DNA from: Gamarada debralockiae
Taxonomy: Eukaryota; Ascomycota; Leotiomycetes; Helotiales; Hyphodiscaceae
Reading direction: 5' to 3'
Length of the DNA: 64,000 nt
NCBI GenBank assembly: GCA_002803225.1
Contig: NXFV01000053.1
Span: 62,001-126,000, forward strand
The notes under the pieces were generated by a model. The model was not told the origin of the DNA, searched no databases, and worked only from the letters and a program-made list of their open reading frames with translations. This document shows, piece by piece, positions 44,415 to 55,858 of the stretch; position 1 is the stretch's first letter, and the number at the start of each line of letters is the position of its first letter. The position numbers and the translations under genes are program-made.

Positions 44415-46608
44415 ATCGAGTTTATGAGGGCCGAGCTGCTTGCTTACTTCAATTTCCCGTGCGATTGGGAAGACGAGTGGAAGGGTTTGGGCAGAGTACG
44501 CAGGGGCTAGTTATGAAAGATTGGCATGCATGTAAGACTGATTTGAGGAAGTCAGATGGGAAAATCATATTGTTCAATTCTTAGGCAAATTCTGGAAGCA
44601 TTCCAACCATTCAAGGTACAAGCGGAGGTGCTTCGGCGGAAGCGCAAATCCACTGCCTCGGTTAGGCCCATTTCCTCACCTTCATATATGAAAATAAATC
44701 CAAATTCTCCAACAAGTAAATTCGATTGTTGAATGGCCAATTCAACACTCGGCAAAACTGTGAGTTTCTTCTTTGCTTCAATTATTTCCATTTCATCGAC
44801 GGACTTCACTTCTAGAATATTTTGAGGAATCCTTTGCCTTGGATTTTTTGAATGCGGTTTTACACCGCGTTAAGCGAACGAGAGACTCACTTCAGGAGGC
44901 CGAAGCGAGACCTCCTCAGCTGAAGCCGCTTTCTTACGACCTCAGCCTTGTGCCACTAATATTTGAGCAATACAAATACTTCTTGTCTTGGCATCTCTTG
45001 GTCGACATACTTTCTTATTCGTTCAGAACGTGATATTGCTTCCCCGCGTTATGACGTTTATGGCCCGCCTTCTCTCGAGAGCCAACTCGACCTGTTCTTC
45101 GTATGCCCAGAATTTTTATGCGCCTGCGGTGGACGTAAGTGATTGTAATAGTCTGATGTTACGCATTTGAATTATTTCATTTGCGGGGATTAAACATTCA
45201 TTACAAGCTCACCTTGTCAACCCTTTTCATGCAAACATTGAATTAACAGTCCACGAGCACTGGCACCAGTACTAACACTCCAACCGCTACCTCTCCCAAC
45301 CCAACTTCAAGTCCATCACCTTCGTCATCAAGCACGATCGTATCGAACAGCTGGAATCATTCTCCCGGTGACATAATTGCTGTTACAACAGGCGGAATAA
45401 GCTTCTTGAGGTCCTCGCAGCTCTATGGGCAGTTTGTTCAAGCCTGATAAAACTCGAGATCGCCCAGAGGAGAATTTGGAGGTGGATTCTTGGATTACTA
45501 TTATTGACCCCCAAAGCTGGTTAATGCAGAGCCAGATGCAGCAATGGTAATGTCGGCCCCGCAAATGATTCCGTAGATATGGCTGCGCAGGTCCAAAGCC
45601 CTCCAGCATGATGGAGCACGTGACCCGCTTGAAGCGTCTCCTCATTCCTGATTTTGGATGTACTATTGTAACGTTATAACGCATCTGTTCACGTAGCAGG
45701 ACAATAATGCCTTACTTAGAAGGATAGCTCTGAAAGCCCAAAATCCAGGACACAAGAGATCAATACTGAACTGAACTCAGAGATCAGAGTTATCTACAAT
45801 CTCTAACACCCTTTCGGCTACTCACCTCGATGCCCTTCAACGAGAATTCTAATATATCAAAGATGCCGCTCTTCAAACATTGAACTGAATTGAACAATTA
45901 GCATTCAGAAGAGCTTAGTGTTGAAGAAATTCACGCTCGTGCCCCTATCCGGACTGCAGATCACCCCTAGTCAGGAACTCAGCCACAAATGGACTACCCG
46001 GTTGCGCTGGTAACATGCCAATCTCTCATTAGACTTTACGGTTCACGCCAGATATGGCTTAGCAATGCACATGGCTTATACAGTAGAATTCAACATTACT
46101 CTCAATAGTGCTTAAACTCCTGAAGGTCGCTGTGGCTTTCGGAAACATTGCGGGCACGTCTGTGCGTTGTAGAAATTGTCAAACCCAGAAATCCATGAGC
46201 AGATCAATCGGAATCGAGGACATGGGGAAGCCGAGATGGACAGAATGGGATGCTGAAATTTATGAAGAAGCATGAAGGGTTCAGCTATGCAAGGAATGAA
46301 CCTTGTCAAAGTGAGGTCTGATGATGAGTGGTTGGCCTTGAGCGTCTTGAGAGAGAATGCCGCTCGCCTAAGCCGGACACGGTTACCTTCAACGTCATCG
46401 CCGGATTAGAGCTTTGAGTCTTCTTTCGTCACTTATTAGTGACTTTGTATCAACACAAGAAGCTCAAGAGCTCCCTCCTCCGCCTTCAAATCATAGCAAA
46501 CAATATCTCGGGTCTTACAATTGCGCGCTGATAAAGACTCGATTCAAACTTCCAAACACAACAAACAACGCAACACTTGTCTGTACGTCAGCTTACAATA
46601 ACGTCAAA
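44415..46608. other. Long region without a clear gene; possible coding relic at 45054-45447
   Basis: 2194 bp. Near 45054 an ATG frame reads ANSTCSSYAQNFYAPAVD, then a GTAAGT-to-CAG gap (45135-45250), then a Ser/Thr/Pro-rich stretch (STSTGTSTNTPTATSPNPTSS) and a weakly hydrophobic end. This resembles the stalk of a secreted or cell-surface protein, but it is short and I would not call it a gene. The part just upstream of 46609 carries the Pil1 promoter. No repeats were seen. Confidence 0.3.
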
Positions 46609-48147
46609 ATGCATCGCACATACTCCATGAGACAATCGCGGGCTCCAACCGTAAGTACCCCATTCCCCAAGCGCAATACCTCATGTATTGTCGCATACCA
46701 CTTTGCAGCTCCTGACGATGTTTCAAGGCCTCGCAGCTCCAGAATCCCCCACCACCACCATCCAGCACGAAATCCGGAAGACTCTTCGGAAGGGGCGGTC
46801 TCGGTCAGTACCTCCATCTATGACGTTGACGAAGGACAAGAAGAGCCCACGAGTTTCATACGTTGGATTGTCAGACTGAGGGTGAAATGCGAATCGGCAC
46901 ACATGGAGGAGATAAATACACAATTTCCAATTGATCCGTCGTATGATCTTTGGTCGCGTTTTGTTCCCTGTCTACAAAGACTGGCAGTGCCGCCACACAA
47001 CATCCTTCCAATGACAATACCAATGCATACTCTCCTTTGCAATGCTTTATATTGTTTATTGTTTTCTTGTGCTAATATGTATGGAAATAGGCCATGCTCT
47101 CCGCAAGCAAACTGCCGGCCAATTCGGCCCAGACCTCGCAAAAAAGCTTTCCCAACTCGTGAAAATGGAGAAGAACGTTATGCGAAGCATGGAACTTGTT
47201 GGCCGTGAACGCATGGAAGTCGCTGTAAGCTATCAAATTTGAAATAATTTTCAACTCGTCACTGACAATCTCCTAGCAACAACTCTCCATCTGGGGTGAA
47301 GCATGTGACGATGACGTTTCGGATGTCACGGACAAGCTTGGTGTCTTGCTCTACGAGATTGGTGAGCTCGAGGACCAATACGTTGACCGCTACGACCAAT
47401 ACCGTGTTACTATCAAGTCCATCCGCAACATTGAAGCTTCCGTCCAGCCCAGCAGAGACCGTAAGTACCATTTCTCGATTATTAAAGCGATGCTAATTTT
47501 GTAAAATAGGTAAGCAAAAGATCACCGATCAAATCGCTCAGCTCAAGTACAAGGAGCCAAACTCTCCAAAGATCGTCGTTCTCGAGCAAGAGCTTGTCCG
47601 TGCTGAGGCCGAGTCCCTCGTCGCTGAGGCCCAACTCTCCAACATCACCCGCGAGAAGCTAAAGGCTGCCTACACCTATCAATTTGACGCTCTCCGCGAA
47701 CACTGCGAGAAGCTCGCCATCATTGCTGGTTACGGAAAGCACCTTTTGGAGCTTATTGATGACACCCCAGTTACCCCAGGTGAGACCCGCGCTGCATATG
47801 ACGGATACGAAGCATCCAAGGCCATCATTCAAGACTGCGAGGATGCTCTCACTAACTGGGTTACTGCCAACGCCTCCGTCACCTCCAAGCTCTCTACTCG
47901 TGCTCGTACTCTGTCTCAGCGCCGCCGCAACAACATCCAGCGCAACGCTGAGGGTGTCGATCTTGCCGGCCAAGATGCTCCTCTCAACGACCGCGAATCC
48001 GGTCTCTGGGTCCCAGCCAGCGCTCACAAGGGCGGGGACTACGAGGATGAGGATGAGGAAGAAGAAGAGGAGGTCGGAGATCCTTCCATCCAGGACAGCA
48101 CTGTGAACGGAGAGCAAAGAGGTCGCCAGGAGACCGTTGTCGCATAA
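46609..48147 (+). CDS. PIL1: Eisosome core protein Pil1/Lsp1
   Basis: Five exons (46609-46650, 46728-46803, 47091-47224, 47277-47460, 47510-48147) give 357 aa. The N terminus [32 protein letters not shown] is the membrane-inserting, phospho-regulated start of Pil1/Lsp1. The BAR-domain core follows: [73 protein letters not shown] and [28 protein letters not shown]. An acidic tail ([12 protein letters not shown]) ends the protein. It coats furrow-like plasma-membrane domains. The second intron is 287 nt, much longer than any other here. An ordinary conserved gene next to the NatC and XPG genes. Confidence 0.95.
46804..47090 (+). other. Long intron 2 of the Pil1/Lsp1 gene
   Basis: 287 nt from GTCAGT to AATAG, against 45-70 nt for most introns in the window. 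Its length could hold a regulatory or RNA element, but I see no clear one. Confidence 0.7.
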
Positions 48148-48710
48148 GCGCAAATTGACAATTTGGCGTGAAAAAGTAGTTGGCTAGCGGGTGTTGACAG
48201 GGTACGGAGTCATTTTCGGACTGGCGGTGGATATTCCCAGATCCCCTTTGCGTGCTTGCCATTGATGTTCGTTACTGCGTTTCTGTCACTCGCGAGATGA
48301 GGGTCGTATACGGGAACGTAATAGGTAATTTCCTAATCGGAGGAGACAAAATGATAGCGACTATTGGGAGAATGTCATGATTTCTGTATTTGTAGGTCAC
48401 GTAACTCTGCAACAATAAAAGCCAGTAACGTAACTTTCTGCTTTCACTACGCCTTCTTGAATGTGGTCCTCTCGATCAGCGCCTCTTGCCTGTACCAACG
48501 GATTAACATGAGCCTCGTCCTCAAGCCTCACTTACAAGGCCCCTCCACTCATGGAAGCCGTCTCTCTTCAAGTATTCCTGAAGAGAGACATGTGTTTCAT
48601 CTCCCTCTGGTACCTCCACTCCAGCCTTCTCACGCCTCGTCCACAATTCTCCAAGTACAGCGTTCCCAGTACATTCATGATTTGTTATCTCCTCGCCCAT
48701 ACACTCCCTC
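48148..48710. other. Convergent 3' region between Pil1 and the NatC subunit
   Basis: 563 bp between facing stop codons. No gene is recognised; the plus-strand open frame that crosses 48364-48918 is the shadow of the minus-strand gene. Confidence 0.4.
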
Positions 48711-49119
48711 TCAAACGACCGCCTCTACGCCCTCTACGCCCTTTCCCTTCCCCGGCATCTGGCTAGCAAACTCTTCAACCTCAATCTTCTGCACATATTC
48801 ACCGGGTACCACCACCAGTCCTAGATACCGACTCGTCATATCCAGCGTAACACTTTCTTTGCCGTCTTGGAGTTGGGACAGTTTGGGAGGGGGAGGCTGG
48901 CGGTATTCGAAGGTGTGAGAGAGGATTATGTTGCGGTCCTTTTGGGGTGTTAGGAAGTGCGTTGTAGTAGAATGAGGGGAGTGGGAGGGGATTGGGTTGG
49001 AGACAAACAGAATCCGTGCATTTGAATTGTCCCAGAAACATCCTCGTGTCGGAGGTGGTGATTCGAAGGTTCTTGTTCAGGAGGGATCGTAGGTAGTCTT
49101 CTGCTTGTGATTTCTCCAT
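48711..49119 (-). CDS. NAA38: NatC auxiliary Lsm-domain subunit (Naa38/Mak31-like)
   Basis: Two exons (49119-49009, 48938-48711) with a 70 nt intron give 112 aa. The Sm fold is visible: LRSLLNKNLRITTSDTRMFLGQFKCTDSDRNIILSHTFEYR is Sm1, and TSRYLGLVVVPGEYVQKIEVE is Sm2. The DxRxFxGxFxCxDxxxNIIL pattern with a long PPPP-containing loop is that of the Naa38/LSMD1 group, the small partner of the NatC N-terminal acetyltransferase, rather than of spliceosomal Lsm proteins. An in-frame ATG at 49179 would add 20 residues; the internal ATG was preferred because homologues begin close to the first helix. It is head-to-head with the XPG gene. Confidence 0.8.
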
Positions 49120-49532
49120 TATGGCTCGCGAAAGAGAGAGGCGTATGTGGGGCTGTATGGACACGGGAATGAATTGCACAGAGACACGAGGCTGATAAAT
49201 TCTGGCTCTCGATGTCTCATTCGAAGCTTCAAATTCGTGCAGGGATCCTGATTAGATAGCTGCACGTGATCAGGCGAGCATTTCGAGTCATCAACGTCAT
49301 TTCGCGACAAGGCAACATCAACGCCTCTCAAACTCTAAGAGAATCGTTGTCAAGGACAACTGGGAGAACAGCAGCACGAGGGAGTTTACACTCATGATGT
49401 GCGAGGCCTTCGGTATCCACTCCTTCCAGCCTTGAGCTCGATCTTTCGAAATCAAGGTAATCCTGTATCTTCGTCCACCTTCGAAATCGCATCAAAACCC
49501 TCTCAACCCACTCCTCGAACTAAACCCTCAAA
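49120..49532. promoter_or_regulatory. Divergent promoter region, NatC subunit / XPG nuclease
   Basis: 413 bp between two start codons, partly C/T- and CTCTCA-rich before the nuclease ATG. No defined site could be named. Confidence 0.4.
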
Positions 49533-52500
49533 ATGGGAGTAACAGGCCTCTGGCCCATCCTCGCTCCCACCGCGCGCCCAACACCCCTCCCAACCCTAAA
49601 CCGCAAACGCCTCGCCGTCGATGCCTCGATCTGGATCTACCAATTCCTCAAGGCCGTCCGCGACAAAGAAGGCAACGCATTACGCAACTCGCACGTCGTA
49701 GGTTTCTTCCGGCGCATATGCAAGCTCCTATTCTTTGGAATAAAGCCAGTGTTTGTGTTTGATGGCGGCGCGCCGGCTCTTAAGCGTCAGACGGTGCTGG
49801 GAAGGAAGAAGAGACGGGAAGGGCGTAGAGAAGATGCTGCGAGGACGGCGGGCAGGTTGCTTGCTGTGCAGATGAAGAAACGGGGGGAAGAGGAAGAGGA
49901 AAGGCGGAAACGGGATCGGGAACGCGCGAGGGACGGCTGGGTGACGGTTGGGATGGGAGAGGATGAGGAGGTCCTGCCGAATGAGGGGGATATGGTGTAT
50001 GTAGGCGAGCTGGGCATGTCTGCACAAGAACGCACTGCGACGCGGAAATTCCACAAGAAAGACGCTTATCACCTCCCTGAACTCACGAATGGGATAGAGG
50101 GCATGGGCCAGCCTAACGATCCACGGATTATGAGTGCGGAGGAACTGGAGGAATATGCGAGGCAGTTTAATAATGGGGAGGATGTCAATCTTTACGATTT
50201 CAGCAAGATCGATTTCAACGGCGAGTTCTTTATGAGTTTGCCGGCTGGCGATCGGTATAATATATTGAATGCGGCGCGGTTGAGAAGTAGGCTTAGGATG
50301 GGATTGAGTAAGGAGCAGCTGGAGGAGATGTTTCCAGATCGGATGGCGTTTTCGAGATTTCAGATTGAGAGGGTTAGAGAGAGGAATGAGTTGACGCAAC
50401 GGCTTATGAATCTGAATGGCATGAATGATGATATTATTGGGGTTGGTGTAGGACGAATTGCTGGAGAGAGTGGGAGAGAGTATGTGTTGGTCAAGAATGA
50501 GGGTGTGGAGGGTGGTTGGGCGTTGGGTGTGGTCAGTACGGATAAGGCGGTGGGTGAGAGGGAGAAGCCGATTGATGTTGATGCTTTGCATCAGAAGATC
50601 AAGGAGAACCAGGAGGCTGAGGAGTCGGAGGATGAGTTTGAGGACGTTCCTGTCGAGGGCTTGAACAGGTTGCCGAAAGCGAAACCCGACACTCATAACT
50701 TGACGTATGAGGACTTCCAGGCACAGGAAATTGCAAATCAGAGACGGCAACTGAATGCTTCGAGAAATGGGGAAAGTTCGAGAGCTGTTCGAGAACCATC
50801 CTTTGAGCCTGATTCATTATTTATTGATGATGATCCAATGGCCGGCAATGGATACGCAGTCGACGAAGAAGACGAAGGTCTTAATCGCGCAATTGCCATG
50901 TCCCTACAGAGCGAGCAAGATCCTGGTGACGAGGTGGACGAAGAAGAACACCTTAATCGAGCAATCGCTCTCTCACTCCGGAAGAATCACCATCAAGACT
51001 CGGAGTCCGACGAGAATGCAGATTTCGAAGACGTGCTCATGCCAGAGTATGAACAACGAGCAGTTGCGGACCCAAAACCAATCGTCAATACAAATGGAAG
51101 GATGGTAGCTCATATCGTCAACAACAGAGCTAATGCTGCTGTACCGAAGAGACGAGCTACGAGCGTAAGCAGTGACAGCGATATGGATCTCCAATCTGCG
51201 TTAGCCAAAGCAAGGAAGCAGAAGGCGCCGGAGAAGAAACGTCAGCCTGCACCAGTTGCGTCGAATATGAAGAATCCTTTTGATGGACCTCTGCCGTTTG
51301 AGAAGCTGGACTTTAGGACCTCAATTTTCGGAAAGAAGGATAAGAGACCTGAAAGGGCCGCTGAAAATAACGACGAGGATGCCGATGAGGATGATCTGGA
51401 AGGTGGCTTTGAGAAAGAAGCCGGCGAAGAACCGTCGAAGCCACTACCACCTTGGCTGGTTGGAAACGACGATGTCAGAGCCCAAGTGCAGGAGCAACAA
51501 AAGAAGGATCGAGAGCTGAATGAAGAAGACCGAGAAAGAGCACTTGAAGAAGAACGGGCTTGGAAAAGGGACAACGCGCCCATTGAAGTGGATTCATCTG
51601 ATATTGAAAGTGATTTGGAAATCCTGGACGCGCCTCCACCTCCGAAGACCTCGACAGAGAAAATAGGAGATCTTGCAGAAGAAGTTAGAGCTGAGCCTCC
51701 CGTTTCTGGCATTCCAGAGGATAGACAGCCTTCTGTTGAGTCAGTCACTTCTCCAAAGCATGACCAGCTCCCAGATACTGAGTCTGAGGAGGAAGTGGTG
51801 GATTGGTCGGAAAGCGATTATGGCGATGCTACAACGAAATCACCAAAAAAGATCGATGCGGAAATTCCAGTTGGCGGAAGAATCGACACTGCACCTTCGA
51901 AATCTAGATCTCCGTCTGTTGAATTTGAAGATATTGAAGTTCCCCGACAGAATGGTGTCAAGCATACTCCTGAAGAGAGGAGTCCATCTCCAGCATTTGA
52001 AGATGTGAGTATGGACACTGAACGTCTCACATCAAAGGCGGGTAGCACACCAAAAGCGCCTATTTCACTCCCTGTAGAGACTTTCAATCTGCACCAAACA
52101 GACCTTATTAGTGATGCCGACTTCGATGACTTCAGCGATCCCGACGACGAAGAACTTCTCGCCCAATTAGCAATCGAGGCAGAAGAGCATGCACGATTTG
52201 CAAGCACCTTGAACAACAAATCCGAGAAAGAAAATCAAGACTCGTACGAACGCGAACTCAAAGCTTTGCGGTCCCAACAGCAAAAAGATCGTCGAGACGC
52301 AGACGAGGTCACTCATATCATGATCACCGAATGTCAAGCTCTACTTCGTCTCTTCGGTCTCCCATACATCACGGCACCAATGGAAGCAGAAGCTCAATGC
52401 GCCGAGCTCGTACGCCTTGGACTTGTGGACGGAATTGTCACAGATGATTCCGATATCTTCCTCTTTGGCGGGACTAGAGTTTACAAAAACATGTTCAACA

Positions 52501-53444
52501 GCAACAAATTCGTCGAATGCTACCTCTCTTCCGACCTTGAAAAAGAATTATCACTCTCCCGCGACCAACTCATCTCAATCGCACATCTCTTAGGCTCAGA
52601 TTACACAGAAGGCCTTCCTGGCATCGGGCCTGTCACTGCTCTCGAAATCCTCTCCGAGTTCCCCACACAGAGCGGCCTCCAAGAATTCAAAGACTGGTGG
52701 TCTACCGTTCAGCTTTCCAACCTACCCCTCTCCACCGAGAAATCAACCTTCCGCAAGAAGTTCCGTCGTTCCCAAGGCACGAAACTGTTTCTGCCGCCCA
52801 CATTCCCCAGTCCCGCAGTCACAGAAGCCTATCTTAAACCCGATGTAGACAGCACTCCCGAGCCATTCCAATGGGGCGTCCCCGATCTCGACCGTTTGCG
52901 AGACTTCCTGATGGCGACGATTGGCTGGAGCCAAGAACGTACCGATGAGGTTCTCGTTCCTGTCATTCGGGATATGAATCGTAGGGAGACGGAAGGGACC
53001 CAGAGTAATATCACGCGGTTTTTCGAGGGTGCTGTCGGCGCCGGAGCGAATACCTCGGGGAAGAGGGATGTGGGGAGTAAGCGGATGCGAGAGGCGGTTG
53101 GGAAGCTGAAGGCTAAGAAGAGTGGAACTGGGCCTGTTAGCGGGAGTTCTGCGACATTCGCAGATGAAGCCGCAGAATGGGCGAAAAAGAATGATTTGAG
53201 TTGGACGGAGAGGGAGAAGGAGAAGGTCAGAAAGGGGAAGGGAAAGGGAAGGGGGAAGAAGAGAGCAGTTGCTGAAGTTGAAAATGAGCCTGAGCTTGAA
53301 GCTCTTGACGAAGACGGCGATGGGGCAGAGGTGGATGCTGATGGTGAGAGTGGAAGTGGTGATGAATTTAGAAATACTACTTCAAGGCGCGAGGGCAAAG
53401 GGAAAGCAAAGGCGCAGGCAAAACGAAAACGGACAAAAGTTTGA
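49533..53444 (+). CDS. RAD2: XPG/Rad2 (Rad13)-type DNA repair endonuclease
   Basis: A single 1303 aa exon. The XPG-N domain is at the start (MGVTGLWPILAPTARP, RLAVDASIWIYQFLKA, PVFVFDGGAPALKRQ) and XPG-I at about 925-985 (PYITAPMEAEAQCAEL, GIVTDDSDIFLFGG), with the metal-binding acids in both. A helix-hairpin-helix region, LLGSDYTEGLPGIGPVTALEIL, follows at about 1020. The roughly 800-residue spacer between N and I domains is typical of XPG, not FEN1. It contains two ubiquitin-interacting motifs, LNRAIAMSLQSE near 450 and LNRAIALSLRKN near 473, and acidic stretches for TFIIH and RPA contacts. The last 100 residues are Lys/Arg-rich (GKGKGRGKKRA, KRKRTKV) and act as nuclear signals. It makes the 3' cut in nucleotide excision repair. 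Confidence 0.95.
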   Translation: MGVTGLWPILAPTARPTPLPTLNRKRLAVDASIWIYQFLKAVRDKEGNALRNSHVVGFFRRICKLLFFGIKPVFVFDGGAPALKRQTVLGRKKRREGRREDAARTAGRLLAVQMKKRGEEEEERRKRDRERARDGWVTVGMGEDEEVLPNEGDMVYVGELGMSAQERTATRKFHKKDAYHLPELTNGIEGMGQPNDPRIMSAEELEEYARQFNNGEDVNLYDFSKIDFNGEFFMSLPAGDRYNILNAARLRSRLRMGLSKEQLEEMFPDRMAFSRFQIERVRERNELTQRLMNLNGMNDDIIGVGVGRIAGESGREYVLVKNEGVEGGWALGVVSTDKAVGEREKPIDVDALHQKIKENQEAEESEDEFEDVPVEGLNRLPKAKPDTHNLTYEDFQAQEIANQRRQLNASRNGESSRAVREPSFEPDSLFIDDDPMAGNGYAVDEEDEGLNRAIAMSLQSEQDPGDEVDEEEHLNRAIALSLRKNHHQDSESDENADFEDVLMPEYEQRAVADPKPIVNTNGRMVAHIVNNRANAAVPKRRATSVSSDSDMDLQSALAKARKQKAPEKKRQPAPVASNMKNPFDGPLPFEKLDFRTSIFGKKDKRPERAAENNDEDADEDDLEGGFEKEAGEEPSKPLPPWLVGNDDVRAQVQEQQKKDRELNEEDRERALEEERAWKRDNAPIEVDSSDIESDLEILDAPPPPKTSTEKIGDLAEEVRAEPPVSGIPEDRQPSVESVTSPKHDQLPDTESEEEVVDWSESDYGDATTKSPKKIDAEIPVGGRIDTAPSKSRSPSVEFEDIEVPRQNGVKHTPEERSPSPAFEDVSMDTERLTSKAGSTPKAPISLPVETFNLHQTDLISDADFDDFSDPDDEELLAQLAIEAEEHARFASTLNNKSEKENQDSYERELKALRSQQQKDRRDADEVTHIMITECQALLRLFGLPYITAPMEAEAQCAELVRLGLVDGIVTDDSDIFLFGGTRVYKNMFNSNKFVECYLSSDLEKELSLSRDQLISIAHLLGSDYTEGLPGIGPVTALEILSEFPTQSGLQEFKDWWSTVQLSNLPLSTEKSTFRKKFRRSQGTKLFLPPTFPSPAVTEAYLKPDVDSTPEPFQWGVPDLDRLRDFLMATIGWSQERTDEVLVPVIRDMNRRETEGTQSNITRFFEGAVGAGANTSGKRDVGSKRMREAVGKLKAKKSGTGPVSGSSATFADEAAEWAKKNDLSWTEREKEKVRKGKGKGRGKKRAVAEVENEPELEALDEDGDGAEVDADGESGSGDEFRNTTSRREGKGKAKAQAKRKRTKV

Positions 53445-54465
53445 TTAAGTATCTCGCTTTGCAATCTGCAAGAGAAATACAGATACTGGAACCTAGTGAT
53501 TCACGCAAGGCCTCGGCCATCAAACTTACTGGCGAGAAAGTGACTGCGAGCTCTGGTTGACGTGGGTAGCAGCTAGCACTTTCAACCGAGTCATCCCACC
53601 AGGTGAGATGGACTAGGTCCCTACAATTAGTTGAATCTCACGTCTTGCACCGGCATATCATTTCACGATCATTTGGTCAGGGACACAGAATTTTGCTGTC
53701 CCCATTTTCTTCGTGATGCAAGCTGCATCTTGGCGCCCTTGTCTCTGCAAGTTCTCCTTTCTGATACCTTGCTATTCAAGTTACCAAGGATTCTATGCTT
53801 AATGCGAGTTCCCCTGAACCTCCTGGGTTGGAACCTGCTTCCTCCTCAACCTTATCCAAGACAGAAAATTCTCAGAAAGGAGGATCAAGGATGGCCCGAG
53901 CTTGAGTAATGTTGGCTTACTACTACCTAGTTATGTGGCGCTCCCCCCTTGTCTGTAGCACGACAGTCTACCTGCAAATGCGACTCTATCCTGTGACGTT
54001 CCAATTTCATGAGCTCCTGTCTTGGGTTTGTTCGCGATGCAAATGAAAATCACTAGGGCGAGATGGTTACTAGTTTAGTTCGAAGAGCCATCGAAAGAAA
54101 TTGACAGTGCCAGTAGGAGTGGTCACACGACAACTCGTGACGATTGACCATCATGGAAGTAGGGTACCCTAAACGGAAATCGAAGAGTGGTGCCAGAGAA
54201 GTGGCTTCGGGATGTCCGGGCAGAGCCTTGCAAGCTTCGTGCGCCGTCAAGTCCTTCCATTCTGATTGTAGGTGAATAAACCCCTTGTTGCGCAGTGTAC
54301 GGTGACTTCTGAAAGTTTTCACCTGGTGTTTGGAAGTTCCGAATGTCACTTGAGGCGTGATCTGATGATTCTTGAAAATGCATGAGTAAATAGTCATAAG
54401 ATTTATATACTACATCGAAGGAACAGATATCTACGAATTCATCCTGCTAGTACCCGCCAGCATCT
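53445..54465. other. Convergent region between XPG nuclease and 7TM gene
   Basis: 1021 bp between facing stop codons. The open frames on both strands are short, Cys/Leu-rich by chance and match nothing I know. No repeat or tRNA was found. Confidence 0.4.
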
Positions 54466-55858
54466 TCAATACATTGAACGAGGCGGGTTCGAGCCCAACC
54501 CGGGCGTTCTCTCCTGTGTTCTCTTGACCTCACTCTCAATCCCCCGCCTGATTTCCTCAATCCTCAAATCCACATCAGTCTTGACCTGAATGCCATCCCC
54601 CTTCCAATCTGACATTCCTTTCTCCACTTTGTTCTTCATGTTCAGCTCAATCTCACTGCCGGTCTCCCCAACACTCTCAACGTCTACGTCGGTTGCGCTC
54701 TTGTCCATCCTGTGGAATCCATCGGGTCGATTACCTGTGCCGGTGACGGTGACTCGGGATAAAGGATAGGATGGAGGCTTGGAGCCGTTGCTGTAGGTGG
54801 GTGCGGAAGAGGCGTTTTTGGAGCCTATGCCGAGGAAGCGGCCGAAGAGGGGCCGCAGGAGGAGTAGGTTTCCACAGGTGATGCCAATGCCGAGCTCGAT
54901 ATACGTCCAGACGCCGGGAGCGACCTGGGTGACTAGGAGCAGATTAGATGGGGTGGAAGTGCAAGGGAGGCTTTTTGGAGACGAACAAGTGATATCCTTG
55001 ACATTGATCTGCGCAAGTGCGATGAACCGGAGAATACTGGTCAGACAGACGCTGTATAGATGTCAGTACTGAATTCAAAGTAAATATAGACAGTCTTACA
55101 ATCCTCCCAACAAGAACAATGCACTCAAAGCAATCTTTTTTCTCCTGTCAACCTGAAGCTTCCATATCATGGGCATTGGTAAGCACAGAATAACAAGATC
55201 TCCAACAAAGGACAGGACGCCGTTAGTCATGCCAATGGTGATAAGTGCATTGGGAATGCAATGTCCAGGCTGGGCCTTATCCCAGAAGTAAGACACTGGA
55301 GTGCATTGGAATAAGTTGCTCAGGAATGCTGCGATGGCCCATGCTGCAGTAAAGAGCCAGACACCGAAGGCGACCCGTTTGAAAGTTTGTGTTCTGAAAA
55401 GGCGCACGTAAAGGACTAAGATGGATGATTTGACGCAGAATAGGCATGGAGGATTGCCTCTTTGGAGAATGAAGAGTGACTAGAAGCAGGTTAAGGTGAG
55501 TTTTGTCTGCATTGGAAGGGGCTTTGCTTACGATGTTGAATTTCCGCAGATCTGCTTTTGAGACTTCTTTGACGTGTTCTCCGAGACCAACAGTTAAACC
55601 TAGACAGAGTTTAGAGCATGATTTCGAAGCCAGGTTTGAAGTAGGCCTACCATAAAGAAGACAAACAGCCGGTATATAACTGAACGGCAAAGCCAGTCCC
55701 ATCAAGTAATCGTCCAACTGAAGTTTCTGATTCTGTTTCCTCCTTGCTAACAGTCGCAAGATATACGAGACATTCGAGAAGAACAATACCACGATAGTTG
55801 AAGCCAGTACGACCCGCTTGTTGTACTCCACTTGGTTGGATTCCAGTGTTATGGCCAT
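54466..55858 (-). CDS. Rhodopsin-domain (SAT4-type) seven-helix membrane protein
   Basis: Four exons (55858-55651, 55599-55532, 55479-55100, 55051-54466) give 413 aa. The first ~300 residues carry seven hydrophobic helices of the fungal Rhodopsin/SAT4 domain family. Landmarks are RLLARRKQNQKLQLDDYLMGLALPF after helix 2, VKSSILVLYVRLF in helix 4, SNLFQCTPVSYFWDK, and ITIGMTNGVLSFVGDLVILCLPMPMIWKLQ in helices 5-6. The last ~110 residues are cytoplasmic, charged and helical (GSEIELNMKNKVEKG, DVDLRIEEIRRGIESEVKR). Members are orphan receptors or integral membrane proteins of unknown ligand, often in pathogens. ATG 55858 was chosen; the longer frame begins with TTG. Confidence 0.82.

Noticed and set aside
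47659..48153. Minus-strand and alternative plus-strand frames over Pil1
   Set aside because: They overlap the conserved Pil1 coding sequence and have no resemblance to known proteins.
48364..48918. 184-codon plus-strand frame
   Set aside because: It is antisense to the Lsm-domain gene, which has a clear Sm1/Sm2 fold and intron.
49728..50750. 340-codon open frame on the minus strand inside the XPG gene
   Set aside because: It is antisense to a strongly conserved coding region, has biased low-complexity Leu/Ile/Pro content and matches no family; it is a shadow of XPG codon usage.
52829..53464. 211-codon minus-strand frame at the 3' end of XPG
   Set aside because: Ser/Pro/Phe-rich mirror image of the Lys/Glu/Gly-rich XPG tail, so a composition effect.
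54480..54510. GGTTCGAGCCC box resembling a tRNA T-arm
   Set aside because: It lies in the coding sequence of the 7TM protein and no anticodon or acceptor stems fit around it.
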